64,000 nt of DNA from Dromiciops gliroides (taxonomy: Eukaryota; Chordata; Mammalia; Microbiotheria; Microbiotheriidae), in NCBI RefSeq assembly GCF_019393635.1, contig NC_057862.1:678930314-678994313 (forward strand). Direction: 5' to 3'. Shown here piece by piece: positions 1 through 14,739 of this stretch (within the stretch, counting starts at the first letter, position 1; the number at the start of each line of letters is the position of its first letter). Under the pieces are notes generated by a model. It saw only the letters and a list, made by a program, of their open reading frames with translations, was not told the DNA's origin and did not search any database. The position numbers and the translations under genes were made by a program.

Positions 1-412
1 GCTCAGACAGTTTCTATGGAGCTAGAAAAACTTAGCTTCTTCCCCCAAGGCTAATGCTCATAGGTCTCTCAGCTAAGGACCAGCCCATCAAAATTCCAAG
101 AGGATCATTCATAGTTTGTTCATATGGTGAAAGGCATTATAGTACAGTGGAAAGAATATTCCCTGGCTCTGGATTCAGAGGACCTGGGTTCAAATGAAGG
201 GCTTGACTCAGTGACCTCTGAGGTCTCTCATAGCTCTATGGTGAACTTCTTGGCCTGAAAAACCCCATGCTTGTTGACAAAACCATGGATCCTGTAAGTT
301 GAAGTATGTATGGGCTAGGCAAGAGCCCGTACCCTCTAGAAGTCTATAGTCTAGTTGGGAGTATAATACCTATATGCATGCTTATATACACACATGGTTT
401 ACATGGACATTT

Positions 413-709
413 TGTTTTTGTGGGGCAATGAGGGTTAAGTGACTTGCCCAGGGGGCAGCTAGGTGGCGCAGTGGATAGAGCACCGGCCCTGGATTCAGGA
501 GGACCTGAGTTCAAGTCCAGCCTCAGACACTTGACACTTACTAGCTGTGTGACCCTGGGCAAGTCACTTAACCCCCATACCCCGCCCCCCCCCCAAAAGT
601 GACTTGCCCAGGGTCACACAGCTAGTAAGTGTCAAGTGCTTGAGGACGGATTTGAACTGCTCTTGAATCCAGGGCTGATGTTTTATCAACTGCGCCACCT
701 AGCTGCCCC
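413..709 (-). mobile_element. tRNA-derived marsupial SINE (minus), split by a later SINE
   Basis: The minus-strand SINE runs 413-452 and resumes at 598-709, ending in the reversed 5' end (cacctagctgcccc). Between the halves sits a plus-strand copy of the same family, bounded by a 16-bp duplication AGTGACTTGCCCAGGG (438-453 and 598-613). Confidence 0.9.
452..597 (+). mobile_element. tRNA-derived marsupial SINE (plus), nested
   Basis: Starts ggcagctaggtggcgcag. The A-box-like segment is TGGCGCAGTGG and the B-box-like segment is GAGTTCAAGTCC. It ends in a C/A-rich tail. This is the type copy for the family described throughout the window, about 140-150 bp long. Confidence 0.92.
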
Positions 710-1449
710 CTACATGGGCATTTTTTAAAGCCTTCCCAGATCAGTGATTTTAGCGGCATAGCAAACTCCCCCTACCAATGCAGATCCTAACTTCTAGTCG
801 TAGAGATTGCCAGCATACATTGAAAGGTTACGAGATTTGTCATAGAACCAGGGTGAGGGGCGGGCCGTGAACCCAGGTCTTCCTGACTAGGCCTGCCTTT
901 CTATCTATCCAATCACTGATGCTATTTTTCTACACATATGGAAAAAGTGCTACAAAATGCGGGGATCGGACCAAAATCTACATAAGGTCCCCTCTAGGCC
1001 TACGTCTATGGTGCTGTCAGCTTTGAATACGCAAGGTAAAGGGGATTTCTTCAATGACTTAGAAACGGAATCCTAAGGAGTGGAGAAGGTAAGTGACTTG
1101 TCCAGGATTCTCACAGGTAGGGCCAGAGTTAGTCTTGGAATCTGGGTCTTCCTGGACCTAAGCACAGAACTTGATCACACCATGGTCCTCTGTTAATTTG
1201 CATAAAATGGACGTTTTTCATATACTACAACAATACGTTTAGAAACACACACATCTCCAGGAGGGGCAGAGAACAAGGGTCTTGAGTCTGTAAGATCCTG
1301 GGTTCAGGTCCTGTCTCTGCTACCCTGGGCAAACCACTGAACTTACCTCTCAGTGCCCCAGGCAAGTCTCTGAGACTAACTCAAGTGGAGAACAGATAGA
1401 GGCCAAAGGATTCCCCATCCCAGGGAATTTTTACGTCTAGTGCCGAAAG

Positions 1450-1450
<1 letters not shown>

Positions 1451-1521
<71 letters not shown>
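1451..1521. repeat. (TA)n(CA)n microsatellite
   Basis: About 34 bp of AT dinucleotides are followed by about 37 bp of AC dinucleotides. Confidence 0.97.
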
Positions 1522-1523
<2 letters not shown>

Positions 1524-3022
1524 AGACCAGCAGAAACGTGTATATAGATATGTTTGTATAAAATGCTACCACATAAAAAAGGACCAAATAGGTAGTTCTG
1601 ACAAGAACAAGAAAAGTTGGGGTGAGTTGCAGGGTAGGGAATGGGAATGAATTGTTATCTTCAAGAATGTATATGCATGTGGCTTCCAATAATCGCTAGG
1701 TGGCGCAAGAGTTTGCATCTTGCCTCAGACCTTGCTGATGAATGACCTGGGCACTTTTCTCCTCTATAAATAGGCATAATAATAGTATTCGGTTCACAGG
1801 GTAGTTGTGAAGATTAAATGAGATAATACATGCAAAGAACCTTGTAAACCTTAAATCTCCATAACTGTTAGCTAGTGTTATTCTTGTTGTTGTTCTGTTT
1901 GACCCGGAAGGCAGCGCTAAGCAGCCATGGGGAAAAGTTGAAGTGTTGCTGATTTAGGCTCAAAAACTTCTTTCTCTTTAGAGATATCTGAAAGTGGAAT
2001 GGGTTGCTTTAGAGGGCAAAGGGTTCCCTGCCACCGACAGACCTTAAGCCAAAGTCTGATGACCTTTTCAGAAAAACAATTGGGGCTTCTTGGTCAGGTA
2101 CAGGTTGGACTAGGTGGTTTCTGAGGGTTCTTCATATTCTGAGATCCTATGATTTCATTTATTTCAACAAACATGAATTAGGTGCCTTCTGTGTACACAG
2201 CCTAGTGTAGGGTGGGGGAGTGAAGGTCCGTGGTATGTAGTCCTTAGACAAAGTTGGTTAGACCTGGAGCTCATAGCATGAGGCTGACAGATGAATGCAG
2301 ATAACTGAAATGTGAAAGAATACATTAATGCAAGTTTAGGAGAGAGGGACAAAACAGCACCTGTATCACATCTGAAGGGGTGAAAGATCATGACAACCGG
2401 GGGACAGGCTTGATAGAGGAGAAGGCATTTGAATTGGCTTTGAATTCCACAAAGGATGAGGCAAGGACAGGATATTCTGGCACAGGGATCAGCATGAACA
2501 AAAGTGGCAGTGGGAAAGTACAAGAGCACATAACACACAATACATACATACACACATACATATATTTTAGAGGGTTGGGATGTAGAATGGAGTACAATAA
2601 GATAAAGCTAGAAACTTATTTTCTTGAACTATTGAGCTCATTTTGTCCTCAGCCCAGAGTAGAACTTCCAGACTGGGGCAAATCTCTTAAAGTTGAGGTG
2701 TGGCTCATGTCTAGGGTGTTTTCAAAAGAGTATTAATAAGGTCCCTTCTAAAAAATACTCAATGTCCCTAAAGTAGTAGATATAAGGTCACTGCAGAACA
2801 GCTCTATTTCTTCTACCACAAAAGAAATACTTCAAACACAAATGACTCAAAAGTGTTCATTGATTGACAAATAGTTGAAGTATGAAACTACTTTTATATT
2901 CTTCAGGGAGGCAAAGACTTTCAGGAGAGTTTTAGGATTGCTGAACAGACCTCAGATATGTACTGTCTGGGTACTCATTCAAGACCCATATCTTCTGCCC
3001 AGTCAGGAATGCATGGCTCATT

Positions 3023-3025
<3 letters not shown>

Positions 3026-3084
<59 letters not shown>

Positions 3085-3100
3085 TGTGTGTGTGTGTGTG
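3026..3100. repeat. (GT)n microsatellite
   Basis: About 75 bp of GT with a single TA interruption near 3077. Confidence 0.97.
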
Positions 3101-3675
3101 ATGGTTTTTTCCTCCAAAACAAAGGTGAAGGAAGCATCTCCCACTGGACAACCAGTGCCTTGGCTGGACCTCTCAATGACTTTAGACCTCTCAAGCTTGC
3201 AAGGTAGCTACCAAGTCTAGGAACATTTATTTCAGGATTGATGCTGGGTTACCTGTACTCAGGAAAAACACACAAAGCAGAAAAAGCAGTGAAAGATTTG
3301 AGATCCAGTCTCAGGCTCAACTTAGTAAAACATTCTCTTACCATCATATTGCTTATAGCAACCCTGTTCCTGGGTGGGGGGCATGGAGAAGGGAAGGAAA
3401 TCCTCTTATATCCTTGCTAGGAGTCCATGAAAGATAATGGAGTTCCAAACCACACTTTGGAAAATGGGGGAAGAGAAATCAAGTGGTGGCCTCAGCTCAG
3501 CAACCAATCCTCTTTGGCACAGTATCTTTGTCATGGTGACTAGGGGACCAACCAGGAGCATCTCTAGACTCTGGTTGTTCGTGTCCTTTATTTGGTAAAC
3601 ACATGTGTCACCAGAAGTGAGAGAACATAGGGTGCATCAGAAGAAGGGGCCAAGAATCCAGTTCACTTGAATATT

Positions 3676-3830
3676 TTTTTATTTTTATTTTTTGGCAGGG
3701 CTATGGGGGTTAAGTGACTTGCCCAGGGTCACACAGCTAGTAAGTGTCAAGTGTCTGAGGCTGGATTTGAACTCAGGTCCTCCTGAATCCAGGGCCGGTG
3801 CTTTATCCACTGTGCCACCTAGCGGCCCCC
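3676..3830 (-). mobile_element. tRNA-derived marsupial SINE
   Basis: Full-length minus-strand copy with a T-rich start (its A tail). It is flanked by the 13-bp target duplication TCACTTGAATATT at 3663-3675 and 3831-3843. Confidence 0.93.
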
Positions 3831-5185
3831 TCACTTGAATATTAAGAGGTTGTCATATCATGGAAATTAGTCTCTGATGATAGACAGATTGTCTGTAACT
3901 TTAGAGTTCAAAAGGCCTGAGGCAGCCTGGTAAAGTGGAGGGAGCACTGGTTTTAGAGACATAAGACCCTGATTGGCGTCTGGTTCTAAACATTACTTAG
4001 CTGTAGTTTTGGGCAAATCAGTTTCTTCAATTGCTTCATCTGTAAAATGAGAATAATATTCACACGACTTTTCTTCACAGGATTGTTGTGAGGAAATCAC
4101 CTTTAAGTATGATATAAATGTGAGCTATTAATTCCCATTAGTGGCTGTTGGGGAAAGTGTGTGTGTGTAGGTTAGTTTTAGGTTTGGCACCAGAATAGAG
4201 GAAAATAGCAAGAACTCCTAAGTTTATGAAGGTTGTTTAAGCAGAGCTGGGGAGGGGGCCCCTTCCTATTTGTGGGAGTAGCCTCCCCTGAACCACAGGC
4301 ATGTTAAGCAACTGTTTGTATTCCAGCAAGGCTGTTGAATTTAAAACCTGGAGGAAGAGCAGCTTCCTCCATTAAAACCATTATTAGTGGAATCCTTTGA
4401 AAATGAGGTTCAGAGTGTATCTCAAACCTGTGCCCCATTTCTGTGGTCTGCCTTTCCCAGTGATGAGGATCTCACCTGTCTCACAAGGTGGCAGAGATTT
4501 TTGAAGTCATAATCCAATCCCTTCATTTTCACAGAGGACAAATTTATAATGACAACAATAACAGCAGTATTGGTCTAGTTTATAGAGAGACTTGAAGCCA
4601 GGAGGACCTGGGTTCAAATCCTGTCCATAATACATACTGACTATGAACAACTCTCTAAGACTTTACATTGTAGAGAAGTGCCAACCTGCATTGGTGGAGG
4701 GATTTTCCTCACCTGAGAGTTCCTTATAGCCATGGAATCACAGGTATAGTCTTTCCATCCCCTATTCTTAAAAATTACACATGCAGATTTATATAGCACT
4801 TTTCAGTTGAGAAAGTATTTCCCCTACAACTTTGTGAGACAAGCAACTCAGAATTATTGCCCCCATTTTACAGATGGGGAAGCCAACGTAACACTAAGAA
4901 ATAAGTTGCAGATTTGATAGTTGATCCTTATTTGATTCAAAACTCAGAACCTATTACAAAACTCTACACTTCTCCTGCTTTGCAAATCTTAAAAGCCCCA
5001 TATAGGCTGTCACCTATCAGCATCACAATCGAACTACTGGGTGAAAAGGTCTCAGGAGCATAGAAGCTGGGATCTCCTTAATAATAAGCAACTAGATATC
5101 AGAACCATTTTTATCTTTATATATTATAAAGTATTTGTGCATGTGTATATATGTACATATTATATATCATGCTTTTATATGTCAT

Positions 5186-5209
5186 GCATATATATATATA
5201 TATATATAG
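5186..5209. repeat. (AT)n microsatellite
   Basis: A short pure AT run inside AT-rich sequence. Confidence 0.85.
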
Positions 5210-6424
5210 CTATGATATACCTCAGGCACACTTCTAGATCTGTAAAATGGGGTTAAGAATATGTTTACCCACTGGAATTTAGGAAAGAACTTTGTAAATG
5301 GTCAGGTGCTATACAAATGAGTTCTGATTGTCATCATTACATGTAATAGAAATATGTGTATTTCATTATCTGTAAAATGAAGGATTTATTTTATATCATT
5401 TCCAGAGCCTGTGATTCTTTGACACACACAGCAAGGCTATGTCAAAGACTAAATTTAGTGTATATTATTATCATTGTGTCCAATTGCCCTGGCATGATTT
5501 TGGAAACCAGCTTTTCTTGGTTCTCTGCTACCAAATTTTATCTTTGGATTCCTTCCAAACTCAACTCCACCACTCACCTCCTTTTGGAAACCTTCCCAGA
5601 CTAACTCCACCCTATGATGTCATGCTGCTCCAATCATTCCCAAAGTACTCCTTTCTTCTACCATTCTGACTGGATGTGATATTATATAACAATAACAATG
5701 GCTGACAATTTATAGTTCGAGTTAAGGTTTGCACATTGTTTTATGTACAGTATAATATCTCATTTAATCTTCACACTAACTTTGTGAGTAGATGCTATTA
5801 CTAGTTTCCTTTTGCTGGTAGGGAAATTGAGGTTCAGAGACATTGAATGGCTTGCCTAGAATCACAAAGCTAATTCCTGGGTAAGATTTGCACATAAGTC
5901 CTGCCTCTGAAGTCTGGCAATCTAGGCTCTAGGCCATATTGTCCCATGCATGTCATTCTGATATGTGTAGAGGGATAGATATCTGGGATCCAATTCCTCC
6001 AGGAGCAGATTCTACCCATTTCCCAACAGGTTGGTCCAAGGTAAGTTACATATTAATTGCTGCTAAGTTTTTTTTATTACTTACACATTTCATCTGATCC
6101 TCACAACAGTCCTGTGAGCTGCTATGGTATGTACCTGATTCTCTCTCTGTGTGTGTCACTGTCCCCATCAGATGAGTTTCTGAAGAGCCAAAGGCCATCC
6201 TCAAGACCCTTATCAAACCAGGCTCTTTGAGGGCAAAGGCTGAGTCTCTTTCCTTCAGACCAGATTCTCCTTGAGGGAAGGAGTTCTCAGGTAGTCTTCC
6301 TACTAGATCAAAGGTTCCCCTCTATTGGGCAGAGACAGACCAGGGGTCTCATAGTAACGAGTGGGGGGGAGGGCGGCAAGTTGCAGCAAACTGAAGGAAG
6401 CTAGCGACCGGACCTTTTTCTTTT

Positions 6425-7108
6425 TTTTTTTCACAAACGCTTTAATTGCAAAAATAAACACAGCTTTATCACCTGCCTGAGAGCAGCATCTGCTTTACAA
6501 AATCGATAAATAAATAACCAGAAAACCGAACGCTGTACCCGATGGTCGCTCAGACAGATCTGTACAAAGAAACGCCCTCCCTACCCCGTCCAGTGGGCTG
6601 GATCGAGGGTTATACCTCCGTCCTCCCCCCCGCGTCTGGGCGCGGGGTGAGGGGTGTCGGGACCCAGAGTAGAAAAGACAATCGTCCGTGTCCTGAGTCT
6701 GTGTAAATAAAGAAAGTGCCTGATAGGAGAGATAGGGCTCCCTGGGCCAGGAGCTCCGGAGGAGCTGTCCTCGGGCGTGGTGCTGAACAGCTAACCTTCC
6801 AGGCTTGGCTGGGCACACTCGCTGAAACCAACTTGTGGCGACCCTCGGGCAAAGCCGAGCAAAACCAAGATCGCCCCCTGGCGTTGATCCGGAGTGGCAG
6901 TAGGGAGACGGGATTGGGGTGGGGAGAGGGGATGGCGGGACCCATTAGAGGAATGGGATTGGAGGATCCTTGGGGTGCTGGTCCCCAGCTCAAAGGGTGA
7001 CGAATGAGGACGAAGCTAGTCGAGGGTTTGTCCCTCTGACATCAGTGCCGACAGTAGGCTTTCTCTGTTCGTGGCGCAGACCCGCTGCAGGGAGAACTGA
7101 ACAAGAGC
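6425..7108 (-). other. EGR4: EGR4 3' UTR with ATTAAA polyadenylation signal and AU-rich element
   Basis: On the minus strand an ATTAAA hexamer lies at 6446-6441, followed by a GU-containing stretch and a genomic A-run, so cleavage near 6430 is likely. Overlapping ATTTA pentamers (TTATTTATTTAT) sit at about 6517-6506, with another TTTATTTA near 6712. These are typical of unstable immediate-early mRNAs. The exact 3' end is inferred. Confidence 0.75.
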
Positions 7109-9328
<2,220 letters not shown>

Positions 9329-9611
9329 GGCGGAACAGGGGCCCGGGCTTCAAGGATGGGGAAACGCACACAAGGGGCCCTGGGGACACTGCCTCTGGGA
9401 GGTAGGGGAATGCCGATCCGGGCTCCCTACAGGTACCCTGCGGTCGGAGGGATCCTGCCTCCCAGCTTTGGGCTTTGGGGAATCGAGATCTGCCAGGCTG
9501 TGAGGCTTGGGGGCTCTGGGGATTCCCTCCTGGAGCGGCAGCTAGGGGTCCGGGCTCAGGCTCCTCGCGTTTAGTAAGGTGCAGTTGGGCTCCCCCAACC
9601 TGCAGCCCCCA

Positions 9612-9619
9612 TTTATATA
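9612..9619 (-). promoter_or_regulatory. EGR4: EGR4 TATA box
   Basis: TATATAAA on the minus strand, about 285 bp upstream of the start codon. This predicts transcription starting near 9585 and a 5' UTR of roughly 255 nt. Confidence 0.85.
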
Positions 9620-9694
9620 CTGGCTGCTGGGCTGGCGCGGGTCTTCCGCCTCCCGGGGCCGCTTCCATTTCTGGAGTCCCCGGCCCGGTCGCTG

Positions 9695-9702
9695 TGACGT
9701 AA
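9695..9702. promoter_or_regulatory. CRE-like half site in the EGR4 promoter
   Basis: TGACGTAA, directly next to the CArG box. It is a CREB/ATF half-site variant. Confidence 0.6.
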
Positions 9703-9706
9703 ATGC

Positions 9707-9716
9707 CCAAATATGG
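9707..9716. promoter_or_regulatory. Perfect CArG box (SRF site) in the EGR4 promoter
   Basis: CCAAATATGG matches CC(A/T)6GG exactly and lies about 90 bp upstream of the TATA box. CCATTTCTGG at 9665-9674 is a one-mismatch second candidate. SRF/TCF control through such sites is established for EGR-family immediate-early genes. Confidence 0.85.
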
Positions 9717-9762
9717 ACACAGGATGTGGTCCAGGGAGTCCCGATAAGGAAAGCTCGCTGGG

Positions 9763-9770
9763 TGACGTAG
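9763..9770. promoter_or_regulatory. Second CRE-like half site upstream of EGR4
   Basis: TGACGTAG, 68 bp further upstream. The pair of TGACGTA motifs flanking the CArG box fits calcium/cAMP inducibility; binding is inferred. Confidence 0.5.
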
Positions 9771-9785
9771 CCTGCCCAGAGCTGG

Positions 9786-9786
<1 letters not shown>

Positions 9787-9822
<36 letters not shown>

Positions 9823-9838
9823 TGTGTGTACGTGCAAA
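9787..9838. repeat. (GT)n microsatellite upstream of the EGR4 promoter
   Basis: About 40 bp of GT with a TTTG interruption, just upstream of the second CRE-like site. Confidence 0.95.
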
Positions 9839-9839
9839 G

Positions 9840-11810
9840 CTTTACATTTGCGCTTTTGGGGGGAGTGGGGATGAGAGAGGGATAAGAGGGAGAGCTGAGT
9901 CTTCCTGGGTGAATCCATGATTTCGCACAGGAAACCATGAATGTGTGTTTCCCTGAGTGTGCACCTGTGTGCGCATCTATGTGTGTGTGCCACCTTGATT
10001 GCTCCCCCAACCACTCCTCTGTGGATCTGGGTTTTCTCTCTGTGTCGGAGTGTGGCAGTTTGCATTTGTATTCCTGTGAGTGTGTATATTCACGTTTGTT
10101 CACACCCCGATGTGGTGTTCTGCCTCTTGGCTTTGGGCTTTTAAAAATATTTCGTCTTTTTATAATTCTCACCCCGCCCTCTCTTCCCCACCCCCTCCAC
10201 TGGGATATGGTCCAGGAAGTTCCAGGAGGAAATGATCATCACTTGTTAAAAGTTGGGAGTTTCATAGACTTTGTTGCCTGAATGGGGGGAGGAAAAAAAA
10301 GAGGGGATGCAGCCCCGAGAGGGGGGAACCTAGCTCTTGCCTATCCTGGAAAGCTGGAGAGTGGATGTCAGCCTGGGTGGGTGAGGAGAGGCTGCACTAT
10401 GCTAGGCGGCCATCTCTCTCTCCTCCTCTGCCCCTCAGACTTCTCCCTTGCGCCCTAGGTCCTCTTCCTCTCACTCCATATGTAAATCCCAAGGTTTCTT
10501 CCTGCCCACGGTGCCTTTGGGACATCATCCCAGAGTTGTGGTGAAGCTCAAATAAGATAACGTTTGTAAAGTACTTTGCAAACTTTAAAGGTCTATATAG
10601 ATGCTGGCTATAAAGGGCCTATTATGTATCAGGTCCTGTACTAGTTTCTGAGGATATCAAAACAAAGGATGAAACAATCCCTACATACAAGGAGCTGAAA
10701 TTCTGGTGTCTGAACCTCTGTGCTCTTGCCCCCCTCCCCCAGGGGCATGACCAGTGTCCAAGGATAACTCCAGGGTTCAGACTCTGAAGCCCCAGGGTCA
10801 GAGGTGCCAGGGCCAAGGCCGAGTATCCCAGCTATTGCCCCTTTCCCTCATGGGTAGACAGGCATCTCCAGAGCCTGAGATGGAGAACAGCAGCCAGGTT
10901 CCCACTCTTATAGGGGCACCCAAACCAGAGAGTCTGATTCCACTTGCCCTATAGGCTGAGACAGAAGAGAAAGAGCTAGGCCAGCTCCTCCCCTGAGCTG
11001 CCTCCTCTTTATCCATCTGTTTATCTCAACACACATTCACCCATTCCCTCATGAGACACACCCTCAGTTCAATCATTCCATTCACTCACACAGCTGTGCA
11101 CACTGAGACCTCTCACCAAAACCAGGACAGCATTGCCACCCCCCACCCCCAGGGCAAATCAAAGGATTGTGAGTGGAGGCCCTCTAGGCCGTGACTGCCA
11201 ACTTCTCCTAGGGTCCAGACCAGAGCTTCAGAAAGGCCAAAGTAGTTTAAGCTCTGAACCCATCAGTCATGCCCAGGGCACAGGTACTAGGAAGGAAGAG
11301 AGCCAGACACTGGGCTGCTCCTCTTATTTGAGGAACAGCTTGAGAGAAAGAAATCCCTTCATCCCTCTCCCACTGCTGTGGAGACCTGGCCCATGCTGGG
11401 GAAGGGGATGGACTGATAGGAACCAAGCATGTGGAGAGATTTCTAAGTCCTTTCTCTAGAAGGATTCCTTCTCTCTAGAGAAGAGAATCTCTCTAGAAGA
11501 GAATCCATTCCTATTTCCTGAGACAATTGGAGGTGGCTTCTGTGGACTTCCTCTAGAATTCATGGCAAAGTTCCAGGAGGGACAGGACAGCTCAGGGAGG
11601 TCTCTCTCAGTCACAATGGACAGCAGGGCAAAGGCAAAGGCACAACCAAGTTCCAGTCTAAAACTTGGGTGACAGGATTGGGGGTGGTAGTGGGAGATTT
11701 TGCCTGAACAAATCCCCAAAAAGGTAGAATTCAACATTTTATATTGTCCAGGACACACCCTCAATGGGCTGCCATTGCAGCCCCTGGACACACCTTTACA
11801 TTATTCTCTC
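9840..11810. other. Upstream intergenic sequence of EGR4
   Basis: Mostly unique sequence without a supported gene. A short MIR-like tail lies at about 10535-10615. A small quasi-palindromic cluster of TCTCTAGA motifs lies at about 11450-11506. Open frames across 9264-10172 on the minus strand are out of frame with EGR4 and run through a GT microsatellite, so they are not called. Confidence 0.55.
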
Positions 11811-11960
11811 TCTTTTTTTTTTTTAGTGAGGCAATTGGGGTTAAGTGACTTGCCCAGGGTCACACAGCTAGTAAGTGTCAAACATCTGAGGCTGGATTTG
11901 AACTCAGGTCCTCCTGACTCCAGGGCCGGTGCTCTATCCACTGCGCCACCTAGCTGCCCC
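11811..11960 (-). mobile_element. tRNA-derived marsupial SINE
   Basis: Minus-strand copy with a T-run at the left and the reversed SINE 5' end (cacctagctgcccc) at 11960. It is bounded by near-identical ATT(A/G)TTCTCT sequences. Confidence 0.92.
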
Positions 11961-12284
11961 ATTGTTCTCTTTTTAGAAATTGAAGTTTAACCTGATGCCA
12001 TCATGACAAGAACTGCAAGGTAGAATTTGTCTGGGGTGGGGGGAGGTTGACATTTGGGATGATTTTCATAGTCAGAATAATAATCAGGTAGAGAGCTAAG
12101 GGAGGTCAGACAGCAAGTCTCTGGAACTTTCCCCAGGGTCAAGGAAAAGGGTGGGGAGGTGAAAGCAGGTGGATTCCAGGCCGGAGGCCCAGAACAGCTG
12201 TGGAGTTCCTCTTTCAGCCACTTGATGGACACCAGGGCAAAGATCAGTGTTAAAGGAAAATCTCTAAGAGCTTGTTTTCTTCCT

Positions 12285-12785
12285 CTTGTTGCTTGTCCTT
12301 CCTTTTCAAAGAAGACCAATGATGTCAGAAGGTTATGTCTTGACTCCTGTGTGAATTAGATTTACGTGGGGCAGAGCTTAGAAAATCATCAACCTCTCTC
12401 TTCTAGAGTCATTGAAGTCCAGTGGTAAGACAAAAATCAGGACAACTGGCAATGGCCTGGGATGCAGTGGATGACCTTGGTGGCTTCCATGTTTGATCAA
12501 GTGTTCCACAGAGCTTGCTTCAGTTGCCTTCATGGCTGGTGGAACAAGTTGATCCCATCTTCCCATTCTGCCAAGAGAAGACATTTCCCTGAGTCAACAC
12601 AACGGGTTTGAGGCCTCTTGGTTACCCTCAAACTGGTTAAGTCTGTCAAGATGTTTTCCTGGTGTGGCCACTGCCCATGCTTCTTGAAGTCATAGGTGAA
12701 TGTTGGCTGATACGTGGACACCAAAGGTGGCTGAGCAGCCCTGAAAAGGGCTCAGCAAGCTCTCACTGGCTGGTCCAAGAGTCCA
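12285..12785 (+). repeat. Long copy of an interspersed repeat family of unassigned name
   Basis: About 500 bp homologous to 57557-58083. The shared stretches include the 'gcagtgg(a/g)tgaccttg' core and the 'gagcagccctgaaaagg' end. Shorter family members are at 18091-18275, 32706-32884 (minus) and 55017-55192. All share a 'tcatgactt..gtgaattgga' segment. I do not recognise a Repbase name. Confidence 0.8.
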
Positions 12786-14580
12786 AGGAAGGGCATTACT
12801 ATTGCTTTCAGAGTAAATACACATTTTCAGTCTAGCATTCAAGGCCCTCTAAAAATGACTCCAAACTACAGTTGTAGACTGATTTCACTCTGCTTCATTC
12901 ACATCTTCATACATTCTACTTCTCAGCCAAATTGGGTGACCATTTGTTACTTGAATTCAACAGTGGAATGTCCTTTGAAGGAAGAGACATTTTCCTTCCT
13001 CTGCTCTGATGCTATATAGGTATAATGTCTTACAAATGGTAACTACTCAATAAATGTTTGTTGAATTTAAATATTTTGTTAAATTATATATATATGTACA
13101 TATAGGTATGTATTTCTTTTTTTGCAGCCTATAAGTAGTACAAATTTAATTCATCAAGCATCTACCATCAAACACCTACCATGAGCAAGGGCCAGTGCTA
13201 GACACTGGAGAAACAAAGACAGTAAGAAAACAATAGATATTGGGATTTTATGGTTTTATGTATGATTTTCTTCTTTGATTTTTATTGAGGTGGTTAAATC
13301 CATAGTAAACATAATGTTTTTGAAAGAACAAATTTCTCTATAGACACCCTCGCACGAATGTGTGGATACAGCTCATGAATCCTAAACAGGCATCATCCCT
13401 GTTCTGGGCTCTTGGAGCCCAGATATTCCCTCCCTACACCCGTGCAGACATGGAGACTTAGTGTGTTCCTGCGTAGCTCATGTAAAATGCAGACAAATCA
13501 CAGGGGGGCCCTGGTGTGGGAGCTGAGCCAGGGATTATACAAACTTTGTGTCTGTTTCAGACACGTGGGTTTCAGTTCTAATCCCTATTCTGGGCCTATG
13601 GCCAGGTTACTCCGCCCTGGCCCTGAATGAACCCAACGGAACAAAGGACATAAAGGATGCATTTCTCTGGCCCTAGGCCCACCAAGGCCCACCCTTACTG
13701 GAATGGTTACCTGGAGTCTTTTTCTGCAGTGTGGCCCCCTCCCTCCAGATCTCTTCCTTTCTTGTCCCCCCCCCTCCACCATCAGGTTTCTTTCCTACTC
13801 TGCAGGTTAGTCCTCCCCCCTGTACCGACATGCCAGATTGACCATCCCCAGGCCGTCTGCTGTTTTTTTCTTCTACTGTGATTTTTTTCAACCTCTTCTT
13901 ATTGATGCCCCATTCCTTTTGTTTAAAAAAATTGTTAAGGCTGCAGCTTTGTGGGCAGTCATTTCTCAGTAAGGGATGCTCTACTCCACCACTCTCTGTC
14001 AGGATTGAGAACCTGGGGGATTTGGCCATGAATCCCTAGAGTCATTGTGTGTCCTTGGATGAAGCAAGACACTCCCCTTCCCCATGCCTTCATTTTCTTA
14101 TCTGTGAAATGGGGATATTACTGTAATGCTTTCATGAGCTACCTCATTAGCTGTAATGTGTCCCATAAAGTGCTGTTATTGTTATTATTACTATGTTAAC
14201 AGACAGGCAGGATTAAGGGATGTGGTTAGGACTTGACAAAGTCAAGTTCCATTCTCCAAGTTGCCTTGACCATTTGTTCTAGACCATAAATGTTAGCTGA
14301 ATAAATGAATACCATCTGACCACTGACCCTGACTACTGTTTGACCCATAACCCTAATACTAGCCATGGAATGAACCCTAAGCCCTGTCATAGACTTACCC
14401 TACCTAGGGACCAACCTCTGCCCCTGGTCCTATATTGATGCCTTAATGCACCCACAGATTAGACCCTATGTTCATCCACAGATTTATAGGACTGTGGGAA
14501 TTTGATTTAGTATTAGAGGACTCGGTTTCCAGTCCTGACTCTGACATTTGGGTGGTCTTGGGCAGGTTACCACCCTTTTT
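12786..14580. other. Intergenic sequence with old repeat relics
   Basis: An L2-like 3' fragment lies at about 13130-13225 ('accatgagcaagggccagtgctagacactgg' type). A MIR-like tail lies at about 14040-14200, and another MIR-like segment at 14495-14640 runs into the inverted duplication. No gene is seen. Confidence 0.5.
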
Positions 14581-14739
14581 CTGGGTAAGAGTTTCCTTTT
14601 AAATAAGACAGATGATTTCTGAGGTCTCTTCTAGCTCTAAATGTATGATCTTATTCTAGCTCCACCTCCAGAACTACCTTTCCAACTCCTACTTGCCTTG
14701 GCCAAGACCCTAGAGGGTGGCTGGACCAGATACTGGAAT
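14581..14739 (+). repeat. Left arm of a 159-bp inverted duplication
   Basis: Its reverse complement matches 15429-15587 with four mismatches by direct reading (about 97%) and no gaps. The left end abuts a MIR-like stretch. Confidence 0.92.

Larger units (their letters stand above)
1..6424. other. Intergenic flank downstream of EGR4
   Basis: No coding exon is recognised. Besides the elements listed separately, there are MIR/tRNA-SINE-like remnants at about 120-245, 1720-1880, 3905-4135, 4775-4975 and 5690-5945. These are recognisable from degenerate 'tttacagatgaggaaactgag' and 'gtaaaatg' type segments. No FBXO41 exon or second CpG island is seen. Confidence 0.6.

Noticed and set aside
452..480. 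Possible tRNA genes (A- and B-box motifs)
   Set aside because: The boxes belong to SINE heads. No cloverleaf with intact acceptor and anticodon stems follows.
1..6400. 5' exons of FBXO41, expected next to EGR4 from human synteny
   Set aside because: No CpG-rich exon, F-box or coiled-coil coding segment is visible. The gene probably lies beyond the left edge.
11700..11990. Recurrent peptides of the type DLPRVTQLVSVKCLR...SRAGALSTAPPSCP in many short frames across the window
   Set aside because: They are translations of the minus strand of the tRNA-derived SINE, seen wherever that SINE lies. They are not a protein family.
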